A stretch of 64,000 bases of DNA from an uncultured Butyrivibrio sp. Its GTDB lineage: Bacteria > Bacillota > Clostridia > Lachnospirales > Lachnospiraceae. The position numbers and the translations under genes are program-made. Below the pieces are notes generated by a model. That model was not told the DNA's origin, did no database searches, and worked only from the letters and a program-made list of their open reading frames with translations. Shown piece by piece: positions 52,694-61,296 of this stretch (its first letter is position 1; every line of letters begins with the position of its first letter). The DNA lies in NCBI RefSeq assembly GCF_947169445.1, contig NZ_CAMVPU010000017.1, positions 9,354-73,353 of the forward strand. Reading direction: 5' to 3'.

Positions 52694-53329
52694 ATGACTA
52701 AGAAAAAGCTTGCATTAGAAGTAATAGAAAGACTCCGTAAGGAATATCCGGACGCTGTTTGCACGCTTGCTTATGACAAGGCGTGGCAGCTTCTTGTAAG
52801 TGTGCGTCTGGCAGCCCAGTGCACTGATAAAAGAGTGGATATGATAACTCCTCTTTTGTATGAGAAGTTTCCCAGCATTGAAGCCCTTGCAGATGCGCCT
52901 GTGGAGAAAATCGAGCAGATAGTTCGCCCCTGCGGTCTTGGTAATTCCAAGGCCCGGGACATTTCTGCCTGTATGAAAATGCTGCGTGATGTTTATGGCG
53001 GAGTGGTGCCGGATACAATGGAGGAGCTTTTAAAGCTTCCCGGAGTAGGGCGAAAGAGTGCCAATCTTGTTCTTGGTGATGTTTACGGAAAGCCTGCCAT
53101 AGTTACAGACACCCACTGCATAAGGCTGTGCAATCTTATTGGCCTTGTAGACAATATCAAGGAGCCCGGTAAGGTTGAAAAAGAGCTTTGGAAGATAATT
53201 CCGCCTGAAGAAGGAAATGCTCTTTGCCACAGATTTGTAACCCACGGAAGGGAAGTTTGCGTTGCCAGAAGACCTGACTGCGCCAGGTGCTGTCTTAAGG
53301 ATATATGCAGGTTCGGAAAGAGTTGCTAA
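52694..53329 (+). CDS. nth: Endonuclease III
   Basis: A 211-residue DNA glycosylase/AP lyase for oxidised pyrimidines, of normal length. The helix-hairpin-helix LPGVGRKSANLVLG carries the catalytic Lys at K121, and the catalytic Asp is D139 in VTDTHC. The [4Fe-4S] ligands appear as C-x6-C-x2-C-x5-C near the C-terminus (CVARRPDCARC, then C in DICRF). ATG 52694 is taken as the start; an in-frame TTG at 52682 is less likely. The RBS is weak (GGTGAT), perhaps because of the adjacent palindrome. Confidence 0.95.
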   Translation: MTKKKLALEVIERLRKEYPDAVCTLAYDKAWQLLVSVRLAAQCTDKRVDMITPLLYEKFPSIEALADAPVEKIEQIVRPCGLGNSKARDISACMKMLRDVYGGVVPDTMEELLKLPGVGRKSANLVLGDVYGKPAIVTDTHCIRLCNLIGLVDNIKEPGKVEKELWKIIPPEEGNALCHRFVTHGREVCVARRPDCARCCLKDICRFGKSC

Positions 53330-53367
53330 TACTGAGAATTTGAGTTATCATAATATTGTATGTTACT

Positions 53368-53754
53368 ATGCGTAATAGAGATATTAAATTACGATTATAT
53401 CCAGTGTTGGTATTTAAGTGCGAATATTATGATAAGGAAAGCGAGGTACCCTTAATGTATATTGCAATGCAGACTGCTGATAGCAACGGAACTCTCAATA
53501 CTGAGATCTGTACACTGTATGGAATTCGTTATGATACCAGATATCGTTCGGCTATTCTTTCAACTGAGCATATGAATCACGATTACATAATACCTATGAC
53601 CCCGACTGATTATGAAGATGCCGCCAAGCAGATAATGGCAGCTATGGCAGCCAAGGTACATATGATCAACCTTGGAAGCACCATCGTCAGCCGCGGACGA
53701 AAGGGAGAGGCAAGACAGGTTCAGCCTCAGAAAATCAAGATTTCTCTGAAATAA
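53368..53754 (+). CDS. Hypothetical protein, 128 residues
   Basis: A small soluble protein that I do not recognise. It is mixed alpha/beta in appearance, with an N-terminal beta-rich half (LRLYPVLVFKCEYYD, MYIAMQTADSNG) and a C-terminal helix (TDYEDAAKQIMAAMAAKVHM) followed by a basic tail. There is no signal peptide or membrane segment. The start is unsure: ATG 53368 has no RBS, and ATG 53455 with GCGAGG upstream would give 99 residues. It lies between nth and a convergent PH-domain gene and shares a terminator with the latter. Confidence 0.55.
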   Translation: MRNRDIKLRLYPVLVFKCEYYDKESEVPLMYIAMQTADSNGTLNTEICTLYGIRYDTRYRSAILSTEHMNHDYIIPMTPTDYEDAAKQIMAAMAAKVHMINLGSTIVSRGRKGEARQVQPQKIKISLK

Positions 53755-53775
53755 TAAGATTATGTGAAATGAAAT

Positions 53776-53809
53776 GTGGCTCAGCCCTATAGAAGTAGGG
53801 CTGAGCCAC
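53776..53809. terminator. Bidirectional terminator between convergent genes
   Basis: Perfect 14-bp GC-rich stem (GTGGCTCAGCCCTA and complement) with a 6-nt loop, between the genes ending at 53754 (+) and 53832 (-). Confidence 0.8.
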
Positions 53810-53831
53810 TGTTAACGTCTAGATTATTAAT

Positions 53832-54278
53832 TCATGGAAGATCATCTGCTTCGTCGATATCATGGATGTCGCCGGCACCGAAGCCGATATTCTGCATGCT
53901 GACAGTTCTGCGGCGAAGTCTTGCTGATTCAGATGCCTGGAAGATGAAGTCCTTTATCTCTTTTCCGTGCTTAATGTTCTTGAGTACGATGGTTCTGTCT
54001 GTAACATCTGAAGTGAACAGGGTGATGGTGCTAAGCCCACAGATCCTCTGCATCAGAGTGCTGGTGATCTCCACATCAGTGATCTTGTACATGTAACAAT
54101 CATCTTCAACTACAGTGAAAAATCCCTTAATGATTGTCAGAACATTTTCTCTGATCTCATATTTGGTGAATGTCCATGGAAGCCCTAGAAAAAGAAGTCT
54201 TTTCTTTTCGTTGTAGCAAAGCTCACCTCTTGCCTCCATAGCATTTGCGTGTTGCTCCTGATTAACGATTTTAGTCAT
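53832..54278 (-). CDS. Bacterial PH-domain protein
   Basis: A 148-residue cytoplasmic protein whose centre (about 20-110) has the beta-strand pattern of bacterial pleckstrin-like (bPH_2/DUF304) domains: FTKYEIRENVLTIIKGFFTV, then YKITDVEITSTLMQR and GLSTITLFTSD. The end is charged and may be disordered. Such domains bind membranes or partner proteins; no specific function is known. GGAGGGGG precedes the ATG on the minus strand. It is a single-gene unit convergent with the ORF at 53368. Confidence 0.75.
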   Translation of the reverse strand: MTKIVNQEQHANAMEARGELCYNEKKRLLFLGLPWTFTKYEIRENVLTIIKGFFTVVEDDCYMYKITDVEITSTLMQRICGLSTITLFTSDVTDRTIVLKNIKHGKEIKDFIFQASESARLRRRTVSMQNIGFGAGDIHDIDEADDLP

Positions 54279-54456
54279 TTCCCCCTCCTGAATGCTGTTA
54301 GTAATGTTTTTTATTGCTAATCAAGTAATAATGAAACTTACTATTTTATGATAACACAATAAAGCAGAAAGGTGGAAATGGGATACATTCATATTTAAAA
54401 ATGTTAAAATTCTGTTTTGTAATGTTAAATATATCATTAAGATTTAGCGGATAGCG

Positions 54457-54486
54457 TTGACATTTTTTTCTTTCTCTATTTAAAAT
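54457..54486 (+). promoter_or_regulatory. Promoter of the FliM-motif small protein
   Basis: TTGACA, an 18-bp spacer and TAAAAT lie about 100 bp before the ATG at 54582, leaving a leader of roughly 90 nt. Confidence 0.6.
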
Positions 54487-54581
54487 ACAATTAGGAGAGA
54501 GTAAGGTTGCTATATATTGTGGAATGCACTTTAGTTTTATGAACAATTCTACGATATATTACATAGAGGAAGGTAAAGAGT

Positions 54582-54794
54582 ATGGATGCAAATGGATTAA
54601 GTGCTGAGCAGCAGGCATTGCTTGCCAGTATAATGGGTAAATCTCCACAGGCAGGTGGAGGAGGCGGATTCTCTGCTTCCCAGGCACAGCCTGCAGCAGG
54701 TAGTGCACCGGCAGCGGCGGCAGCTCCGGCTGATACGGGCAAGATGTTGTCGCAGGCTGAGATTGATGCGCTTATTGCTTCGATGGGAAACTGA
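54582..54794 (+). CDS. 70-residue protein with a FliM-type N-terminal motif at its C-terminus
   Basis: The last 15 residues (MLSQAEIDALIASMGN) match the peptide at the N-terminus of FliM and FliY (LSQAEIDALLNG in E. coli FliM), which binds CheY-P. The first part, GLSAEQQALLASIMGK, resembles it in reverse role as a degenerate second copy. A Gly/Ala/Pro/Gln-rich linker (about 21-54) joins them. The RBS GAGGAAGG, a sigma-A promoter and a strong terminator make it a real single-gene unit. It might be a bivalent adaptor or sink for CheY-P or the flagellar switch. This is inference; no such protein is known to me. Confidence 0.8.
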   Translation: MDANGLSAEQQALLASIMGKSPQAGGGGGFSASQAQPAAGSAPAAAAAPADTGKMLSQAEIDALIASMGN

Positions 54795-54830
54795 GAAGTT
54801 TTTGCTTTGAAATTGAATAGCTAACAAGTA

Positions 54831-54870
54831 TGCAGAACACTTTTCAATAGGAAGTGTTCTGCATTTTTTT
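54831..54870 (+). terminator. Rho-independent terminator
   Basis: Perfect 12-bp stem (TGCAGAACACTT and complement), 9-nt loop and a T7 run. Confidence 0.93.
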
Positions 54871-54918
54871 GTAAATGTGAACTAATCATGAAAAAAACTT
54901 AAATATAAAAAAACATTA

Positions 54919-54970
54919 TTGACAATATGTAGGTAGCTACGTATGATGTTATATGTAACTAGCTACATAT
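54919..54970 (+). promoter_or_regulatory. MarR promoter with two operators
   Basis: TTGACA (54919-54924), a 17-bp spacer and TATGAT (54942-54947) form a near-perfect promoter. Two related 20-bp palindromes, ATATGTAGGTAGCTACGTAT (54925-54944, inside the spacer) and ATATGTAACTAGCTACATAT (54951-54970, over the start site), lie 26 bp apart. A MarR dimer at either would block transcription, so the operon is probably autorepressed. Confidence 0.8.
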
Positions 54971-55042
54971 GTGATGGGAGATATTCTGTCAACACTATTA
55001 TATGTATTTTTCGCGGTGTTTACTGCGGAACAAGAGGTTAGT

Positions 55043-55519
55043 ATGACTTGTATTAACAAGGAAAAAGAGTACTTCAGAGACAAGGAACATGAGCCGCTTA
55101 GCTTTAAGTTTAAGCTTATACATGAGGCATTTGCCAACATGCTTAACAGACAGCTAAGTAAAGACGATATGACTTTTTCCCAGCTTATAGTCATATCTTA
55201 TTTATGGGAAAACAGGGATAAGAAGGTCACTCAGAAGGATATTTCCGATGCACTTCATATCAAGCATCCTACGACTATAGGTCTTTTGAAGAGACTTGAA
55301 GAAAAAGAAATGGTTAAGGTGGTGGTGGATCCTGATAACAGGAAATATCGTAATATTGCCATTACAGAAAAGAGTGAGGAGTTCATGCAAAAGAACTGGC
55401 AGCGTAAGCACTACACTGATCAGAATCTTGTAAATGGCATGACAGAGGAAGAGATTCTGCAGCTTCGGCATCTTCTGGACAAGGTAATCGACAATATGAA
55501 TAAGCTGGAAAGGGAATAA
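55043..55519 (+). CDS. MarR-family regulator
   Basis: A 158-residue winged-helix regulator: LSKDDMTFSQLIVISYLW leads into the recognition region KVTQKDISDALHIKHPTTIG and the wing DPDNRKYRNIAITEK. It heads an operon with two ABC exporter subunits and most likely represses it until a toxic ligand binds. ATG 55043, seven bases after AGAGGT, gives a normal MarR start; the frame is open back to 54971, but that stretch contains the transcription start region. The stop is 18 bp before the first exporter gene. Confidence 0.9.
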   Translation: MTCINKEKEYFRDKEHEPLSFKFKLIHEAFANMLNRQLSKDDMTFSQLIVISYLWENRDKKVTQKDISDALHIKHPTTIGLLKRLEEKEMVKVVVDPDNRKYRNIAITEKSEEFMQKNWQRKHYTDQNLVNGMTEEEILQLRHLLDKVIDNMNKLERE

Positions 55520-55537
55520 ATAAAAGGGAGAGGTTTT

Positions 55538-57286
55538 ATGGTAAAAACATTATTAAAAGAGGTTAAGGAGTACAAACTCTCATCTATCCTGACTCCTCTT
55601 TGCATGGTTGGAGAGGTTGTCTGCGAAATGATCATTCCTATCCTCATGGCAAAGATTGTGGATGATGGTATTTACGGCAACAATATGGAAATTATTTTCA
55701 AAATTGGCGGATTGATGTTTGTTATCGCTATTTTAGGTCTTCTGGCAGGCCTTGGTGGCGCTTATTATGGAGCAAATGCTTCGGCCGGTTTTGCTAAGAA
55801 CCTGAGAAAAGCTATGTTTGACAACATTCAGTCTTTTTCTTTTGCCAACATAGATAAGTTCTCAACTTCAGGTCTGGTAACAAGACTTACAACAGATGTT
55901 ACGAATATTCAGAATGCATACATGATGATCCTGAGAATGGCCATGAGAGCACCTGCGTCTCTGATAATTGCCATGATTGCTGCATTTACAATAAATGCAA
56001 AGCTTGCAAGTATCTACCTTGTGGCAGTTATATTCCTGGCGATCATTATGGTTACAATAATGGGAAAGACCACCAGATATTTCAAGCAGGTCTTTGAGAA
56101 ATATGATGAGCTCAATGAAAGCGTGCAGGAAAATGTTTCAGCTATAAGAGTAGTCAAGGCTTATGTAAGAGAAGAACATGAGAATAAGAAGTTCAAAAAA
56201 GCTGCTGCAAATATCTACAAGATGTTTGTGAAGGCTGAGAATAACCTGGTATTTATCAGCCCTGTAATGTCAGCCACAGTTTACATCTGTATCCTTCTTG
56301 TGAGCTGGTTTGGTGCACATCTGATAGTTGGTGGTGAACTGACTACAGGTAATCTGATGAGTCTTTTGACTTATTGCATGACAATCCTTATGAACCTTAT
56401 GATGCTGGGAATGATCTTTGTCATGATGACCATGGCGTCAGCTTCCGGAAAGCGTATTGCTGAGGTTATTGAGGAAAAGAGCTCAATCACTAATAAAGAA
56501 AATCCTATTATGGAAGTTAAGGATGGAAGTATTGCATTTGAGCATGTGAATTTTGAATATAATGAGGATTCAGAGCAGCCGGTTCTTAAGGATATCAATC
56601 TTAAGATTAAATCCGGTGAGACAATCGGAATCATCGGAGGAACAGGTTCTGCAAAATCATCTTTGGTCAACCTGATAAGCAGACTTTATGATGTTTCGGA
56701 AGGCGCTGTAAAGGTCGGCGGAGTAGATGTAAGAGACTATGATCTTGAGACACTTCGTGACCAGGTTTCAGTTGTACTTCAGAAAAATGTTCTTTTCTCC
56801 GGAAGTATATTAGATAACCTTCGCTGGGGCGATAAGAACGCTTCAGAAGAAGAGTGTAAAAGAGCCTGCCAGATGGCATGTGCTGATGAATTCATAGAGA
56901 AGATGCCTGAGGGCTACAATACTCAGATCGAGCAGGGCGGAACCAACGTTTCCGGTGGTCAGAGACAGAGACTTTGTATCGCCAGAGCACTTCTTAAAAA
57001 GCCTAAGATCCTCATACTGGATGATTCCACAAGTGCTGTTGATACAAGTACAGATGCCAAGATCAGAAAGGCTTTTGCAGAGGAAATTCCTGGAACAACC
57101 AAGCTTATTATTGCTCAGAGAATCAGCTCTGTTCAGGGATGCGATAGGATTATCGTTATGGATGATGGTAAGGTTAACGGCTTTGGTACTCACGATGAAC
57201 TTCTTAAGAGTAATGATATCTATCGTGAGGTTTACGAGTCACAGACCGGCGCATCAGGTGATGCAGATTTTGATGAGATGAACTGA
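55538..57286 (+). CDS. ABC exporter half-transporter with degenerate ATPase site
   Basis: A 582-residue half-transporter with six helices (about 15-310) and an ATPase domain. Walker A is GGTGSAKSS, the signature VSGGQRQRL is intact, but Walker B ends in ILDDSTSAVD (Asp in place of the catalytic Glu) and the switch His is Gln (IIAQRISSV). These are the marks of the non-consensus subunit of heterodimeric exporters such as LmrC/TM287. It pairs with the canonical subunit encoded 63 bp downstream. The complex probably expels drugs or lipids. AAAGGGAGAGG precedes the ATG. Confidence 0.92.
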   Translation: MVKTLLKEVKEYKLSSILTPLCMVGEVVCEMIIPILMAKIVDDGIYGNNMEIIFKIGGLMFVIAILGLLAGLGGAYYGANASAGFAKNLRKAMFDNIQSFSFANIDKFSTSGLVTRLTTDVTNIQNAYMMILRMAMRAPASLIIAMIAAFTINAKLASIYLVAVIFLAIIMVTIMGKTTRYFKQVFEKYDELNESVQENVSAIRVVKAYVREEHENKKFKKAAANIYKMFVKAENNLVFISPVMSATVYICILLVSWFGAHLIVGGELTTGNLMSLLTYCMTILMNLMMLGMIFVMMTMASASGKRIAEVIEEKSSITNKENPIMEVKDGSIAFEHVNFEYNEDSEQPVLKDINLKIKSGETIGIIGGTGSAKSSLVNLISRLYDVSEGAVKVGGVDVRDYDLETLRDQVSVVLQKNVLFSGSILDNLRWGDKNASEEECKRACQMACADEFIEKMPEGYNTQIEQGGTNVSGGQRQRLCIARALLKKPKILILDDSTSAVDTSTDAKIRKAFAEEIPGTTKLIIAQRISSVQGCDRIIVMDDGKVNGFGTHDELLKSNDIYREVYESQTGASGDADFDEMN

Positions 57287-57349
57287 ACTGAGAGAACTTG
57301 ACGAGGTTTTTTCGAGTCTGGTTCGAACTAATAATTTTGGAGGTTAGAT

Positions 57350-59293
57350 ATGGCAGAGGATAAAAAAATGCATGGTGGCCCAGGACCTAGAAACGGACGT
57401 GGAATGCCAAGACCTAAGGTTGAAAATCCGGGGCTTTTATTTAAGAGAATAATGGGGTATGTTTTTAAATTCTATCCTATTCATATGATCACAATTGTTG
57501 TATGTATATTTGTTACTGTTTTTTCAAGTGTTCAGGGAACTCTTTTTACCAAGACACTTATCGACTCATATATTCAGCCTATGCTGGATAGTCACAGTAC
57601 TGACTATGGGCCGCTTCTTGGGGCAATGGGAAGAGTTGCAATATTCTATGCAATCGGTGTTCTTGCGGCTTTCGTTCAGCAAAAGACAATGGTGTACGTT
57701 AACCAGGGAACACTGAAAAGGCTCCGTGAAGAGCTTTTCGAGCACATGGAGAGCCTTCCGATCAAGTATTTCGATACACATGCTCATGGCGATATCATGT
57801 CAATATACACCAATGATATTGATACTTTGAGACAGATGATAAGCCAGAGTATACCGCAGCTTTTGAATTCAGCGATTACCATAGTGAGCGTATTTGCTTC
57901 TATGCTGGTACTTAGTATTCCGCTTACTATCGTTACTCTTATAATGGTTGGAATTATGCTCTTTTGCTCAGCAAAGGCAACAAAATCATCCGGTAAAAAT
58001 TTTGTGGCACAGCAGAGTAATATCGGTGCCCTTAATGGTTACATCGAAGAAATGATGACCGGACAGAAGGTTGTTAAGGTCTTTAACCATGAGGAAGAGA
58101 GTATAAAGAAGTTTGATGAACTTAATGAAGCTCTTTTCCAGAGCTCATTTAAGGCTAATGCATATTCAGGTGCGCTTGGACCGATAAATGCACAGCTTGG
58201 TAATACCAGCTATGTTCTGTGCGCTATGATAGGTGGTGCAATTGCTTTGTCTGACAGCATTGCTGTTGGCTTTACAGTTGGTGCTCTTGCAAGTTTCCTT
58301 ACCTTCAACAAGAGCTTTAGTATGCCTATCAACCAGGTAAGTATGCAGTTCAACTCAATCATTATGGCCCTTGCAGGTGCAGAGCGTATCTTTAAGCTCA
58401 TCGACGAGCAGCCTGAAACAGATGAAGGCTATGTAATGCTTGTTGATGCACAGGAAAAAGATGGCGAGGTTGTGGAAGCAGATCATCACACCGGACACTG
58501 GGCTTGGAAGCACTATCACAAGGCTACTGATACAACTACTTATCAGCCGATGGAAGGCGATGTTACCTTTAACGGTGTAGACTTTGGATATACTGATGAA
58601 AAGATGGTTCTGCATGATATCGTGCTTCATGCACATCCGGGACAGAAGATTGCCTTTGTTGGTTCAACAGGCGCAGGTAAGACTACTATTACTAATCTGA
58701 TCAACAGATTCTATGATATTCAGGATGGTAAGATCAGATACGACAATATCAATATCAATAAGATCAAGAAGGCAGACCTTAGACGTTCTCTTGGAATTGT
58801 TCTTCAGGATACACATCTTTTCACTGGAACAGTTATGGAGAACATAAGATATGGTAAGCTGGATGCCACAGATGATGAAGTTGTTGCAGCAGCTAAGCTT
58901 GCTAATGCTCACAGCTTTATAAAAAGACTTCCTGAGGGATATGATACAATGCTTACAGGAGATGGTGCGAACCTCTCACAAGGTCAGAGGCAGCTTCTTG
59001 CAATTGCAAGAGCAGCAATCGCTGATCCGCCTGTACTTATCCTTGATGAAGCTACATCATCTATTGATACCAGAACAGAGAAGATTGTTCAGGATGGTAT
59101 GGATAAGCTTATGAAGGGCAGAACTACCTTTGTTATTGCCCACAGACTTTCAACTGTGCGTAACAGTGATTGTATCATTGTTCTTGAGCAGGGACGAATT
59201 GTTGAGCAGGGTACCCACGACGAACTCATTGCCAAGAAGCAGAGATATTATCATCTCTACACCGGCATGAAGGAAGAGGGCGTCACAGCATGA
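57350..59293 (+). CDS. ABC exporter half-transporter, canonical ATPase
   Basis: A 647-residue partner of the preceding protein. After a polar Gly/Pro-rich start come six helices, a linker of about 60 residues with charged and His/Trp-rich sequence (near 365-400), and a complete ATPase domain: GSTGAGKTT, signature LSQGQRQLL, Walker B LILDEATSSID with the catalytic Glu, and the switch His in IAHRLSTV. The linker insert is longer than usual and may be a regulatory element. It forms the catalytic half of a MarR-controlled heterodimeric exporter and is the last gene of the operon. Confidence 0.93.
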   Translation: MAEDKKMHGGPGPRNGRGMPRPKVENPGLLFKRIMGYVFKFYPIHMITIVVCIFVTVFSSVQGTLFTKTLIDSYIQPMLDSHSTDYGPLLGAMGRVAIFYAIGVLAAFVQQKTMVYVNQGTLKRLREELFEHMESLPIKYFDTHAHGDIMSIYTNDIDTLRQMISQSIPQLLNSAITIVSVFASMLVLSIPLTIVTLIMVGIMLFCSAKATKSSGKNFVAQQSNIGALNGYIEEMMTGQKVVKVFNHEEESIKKFDELNEALFQSSFKANAYSGALGPINAQLGNTSYVLCAMIGGAIALSDSIAVGFTVGALASFLTFNKSFSMPINQVSMQFNSIIMALAGAERIFKLIDEQPETDEGYVMLVDAQEKDGEVVEADHHTGHWAWKHYHKATDTTTYQPMEGDVTFNGVDFGYTDEKMVLHDIVLHAHPGQKIAFVGSTGAGKTTITNLINRFYDIQDGKIRYDNININKIKKADLRRSLGIVLQDTHLFTGTVMENIRYGKLDATDDEVVAAAKLANAHSFIKRLPEGYDTMLTGDGANLSQGQRQLLAIARAAIADPPVLILDEATSSIDTRTEKIVQDGMDKLMKGRTTFVIAHRLSTVRNSDCIIVLEQGRIVEQGTHDELIAKKQRYYHLYTGMKEEGVTA

Positions 59294-59300
59294 TGAAATA

Positions 59301-59532
59301 GATGTGTGGCATAGCCCAGGAATATTGCTCTGGTTATGCATGATTTGTTCGCGTTTCCTCGTCGTAATTCATGGGATAAATTTCAAAAGACCAATTCCTA
59401 CGGTTTAAAATTAGGTAAACCGTAAACAGGAATTGGTCTTTCGCTCTTTATCCTCATGAATTATCGTACTCGTGCAAATGACTCACAAATCATGCAATAA
59501 CCAATCGCAATCCCCATGGCATATGCCAAATC
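59301..59532. repeat. 232-bp imperfect palindrome (MITE-like)
   Basis: The left arm (from about 59301) and the complement of the right arm (to about 59532) align almost throughout, with small indels: GGCATA...GGTTATGCATGATTTGT, then TAATTCATG(A/G)GGATAAA, then AAAGACCAATTCCT and TACGGTTTA. The centre at 59386-59441 is a strong hairpin that can terminate the ABC operon. No open frame is present. The size and symmetry suggest a non-autonomous mobile element or a fold-back RNA. Confidence 0.7.
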
Positions 59533-59568
59533 TATTCGCGTATAAAAATAGTACAGGAGAAAACGATA

Positions 59569-60048
59569 ATGTCCAAATCAGATAAAGAAAAAACGAATGT
59601 GATGAGAGTTCTTGATGGTAAGAAGATTCCCTACGAGAGTCATTCCTATGAGCCGGATGCCAGTATGACTGGTGTGGAGATAGCAGGAATTCTTGGAGAA
59701 CCACCTGAAAAGGTATTTAAGACACTGGTGTGTCAGGGAAAGAGCAACCAGTACTATGTCTTTGTAATTCCTGTGGAAGCTGAGCTTGATCTGAAAAAGG
59801 CGGCAGCGGCAGCAGGAGAAAAGTCCGTAAGCATGATCAAGCAAAAAGAACTGCTTCCTCTTACAGGATACGTTCATGGCGGATGCTCACCAATCGGCAT
59901 GAAGAAACAGTTTAAGACCTTTATCCATGAGACAGCGCCTTCTTATGATAAGGTTTTTGTAAGCGCCGGTAAGGTGGGCTTTCAGATTGAAATTGCGCCG
60001 GCAGATTTAATTGCTGTTGCAAGGATAGAAGTCGCAGAGCTGGTGTAA
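59569..60048 (+). CDS. ybaK: Cys-tRNA(Pro) deacylase (YbaK/EbsC)
   Basis: A 159-residue editing enzyme that clears Cys from mischarged tRNA(Pro). The family patterns are present: the start TNVMRVLDGKKIPYESHSY, LGEPPEKVFKTLVCQG, the catalytic-region Lys after VF, and GYVHGGCSPIGMKKQF. Length is normal. GGAGA precedes the ATG at 59569. It lies alone after the large palindrome and is followed by a helicase relic. Confidence 0.93.
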   Translation: MSKSDKEKTNVMRVLDGKKIPYESHSYEPDASMTGVEIAGILGEPPEKVFKTLVCQGKSNQYYVFVIPVEAELDLKKAAAAAGEKSVSMIKQKELLPLTGYVHGGCSPIGMKKQFKTFIHETAPSYDKVFVSAGKVGFQIEIAPADLIAVARIEVAELV

Positions 60049-60053
60049 AAAGG

Positions 60054-60143
60054 TTGGTATGGGAATTTGTTCTTCATATCGGTCCCACTAATTCCGGTAA
60101 GACATATCAGGCAGTGCAGAAGTTGAAAACATTCAGTCGGTAG
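60054..60143 (+). pseudogene. Relic of an SUV3-type RNA helicase
   Basis: Thirty codons directly after ybaK read LVWEFVLHIGPTNSGKTYQA and then QKLKTFSR and a stop. HIGPTNSGKTY is the distinctive Walker A of SUV3-like (mitochondrial degradasome type) helicases. Everything before and after is gone, so this is a deletion relic. Confidence 0.6.
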
Positions 60144-60159
60144 ATTGGGATGAGGTTAA

Positions 60160-60197
60160 AAACCCAGGTTGAGCTCTATTGCGCTCAACCTGGGTTT
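60160..60197. terminator. Bidirectional terminator
   Basis: Perfect 15-bp stem (AAACCCAGGTTGAGC and complement) with an 8-nt loop and flanking A and T runs, between the helicase relic (+) and the nuclease relic (-). Confidence 0.85.
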
Positions 60198-60202
60198 TAT
60201 AC

Positions 60203-60936
60203 TCATTTCATTGATTTTTTTATTGCGAGTACGATGTCTAAAGGAATATCACATGAACTGGAAATATCTTCAGGGGATTTTCCTTTATCCAGCAGAGATG
60301 TAACAATACGTGTACGTTCTTTCGAAGAGCCTTCTTCAAAAGCTTCTTCCTTGATTACCTTCATATGTCCAGCTTTATTATATTCATATAGACTATACAT
60401 AGTAACTGCCTTCCTTTCTCGTATCAAGAAATCTTTAAGTACATCGTGAGAGATACAATAATCAATTGCAAGAGGTACAGCTTTATTAAGCGACTGCGTC
60501 TGTGAATATTCTCGAACCTTGGCAACAAAGATTGAGTAGTCACTTAGCATTTTACAGCTGTGCATCAAGGATTCATTCATGCCAAGGTTGATATTGAGCA
60601 CTTTTACTTTTAGCTCAAGCTCAGGAGCATCAGAACTGTTTGCATACATTTCTGATAGCGTATAGGTTACTTCTTCGGGCATTGCTTCGGTTCCATTGTA
60701 AAAAACTACAAAATGCGGTTCTGGTATGGTAAGACGTTTGCTTCCATAAATATCGCATTATCCAAAGTGTTAATGATTAAATCGTCAGGGTTATCATAAT
60801 GCGAACCATTAATTGCATTGTATAGTTCCAGAAGAGCCGCCTTATTTTCTTTGAAGAGCAGTCTGAATACTGTATCCTTGTACTTTCTGTTGGGCCAAGG
60901 CCATCTTAATCTTTTAAAAACATATTTAATTCCCAA
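60203..60936 (-). pseudogene. Broken PD-(D/E)XK family transposase/Rpn-like nuclease
   Basis: The N-terminal piece (60936 to about 60740) encodes the family opening (KYKDTVFRLLFKENKAALLE, then LYNAINGSHYDNPDDL). The C-terminal piece (to 60203) encodes PELELKVKVLNINLG and the usual long helical tail. In a third reading, the bases between encode KRLTIPEPHFVVFYNGTEA, the family's central strand. The segment with the catalytic DSR...EHQS region is deleted and the frame is shifted at the join. The gene is therefore inactive. Such Rpn/PDDEXK_2 genes are abundant in Lachnospiraceae. Confidence 0.8.
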
Positions 60937-60946
60937 TTATCCATCC

Positions 60947-60966
60947 TTTCTGCATTAATGCAGAAA
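60947..60966. repeat. 20-bp perfect palindrome TTTCTGCATTAATGCAGAAA
   Basis: Lies just upstream of the nuclease relic and could be its operator or the end of the original element. The following stretch to 61260 is AT-rich, with an 11-bp-stem hairpin at 61022-61050 (AAATATGATTT and complement) and repeated AAGACTTTCTT words near 61110; I see no gene in it. Confidence 0.6.
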
Positions 60967-61267
60967 AGACATAGAGAATTTTGCTACATTAATACTAACA
61001 TATTTTTATTTTTTGTTGGGAAAATATGATTTCAGAGTAAAATCATATTTATGCCTTGTGAAATAGGCGATGTGAGTACTATATCATATTTTTTTCAAGA
61101 AATCTTTAAGACTTTCTTAAGACTTTCTTGAGTTTTTCTGTAGAAAAGAATTTTAACTTTTTTCATGGACTAATTATGTACACATATCTTTGGCTAAAAT
61201 CTCATAATCTTCATAGCAATAATTGGTTACAAACTCGATAAAATACGAGTGGAAAAGCCTTTGGAGG

Positions 61268-61296
61268 AATACTACACTGTCAGTAGTATTTTTTTG
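61268..61296 (+). terminator. Leader hairpin with T-run before the esterase gene
   Basis: AATACTAC/GTAGTATT with a 7-nt loop is followed by T6, and it is flanked by two copies of TTGGAGGAAT (61261-61270 and 61294-61303). It looks like an intrinsic attenuator placed right before the functional RBS. Confidence 0.55.
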
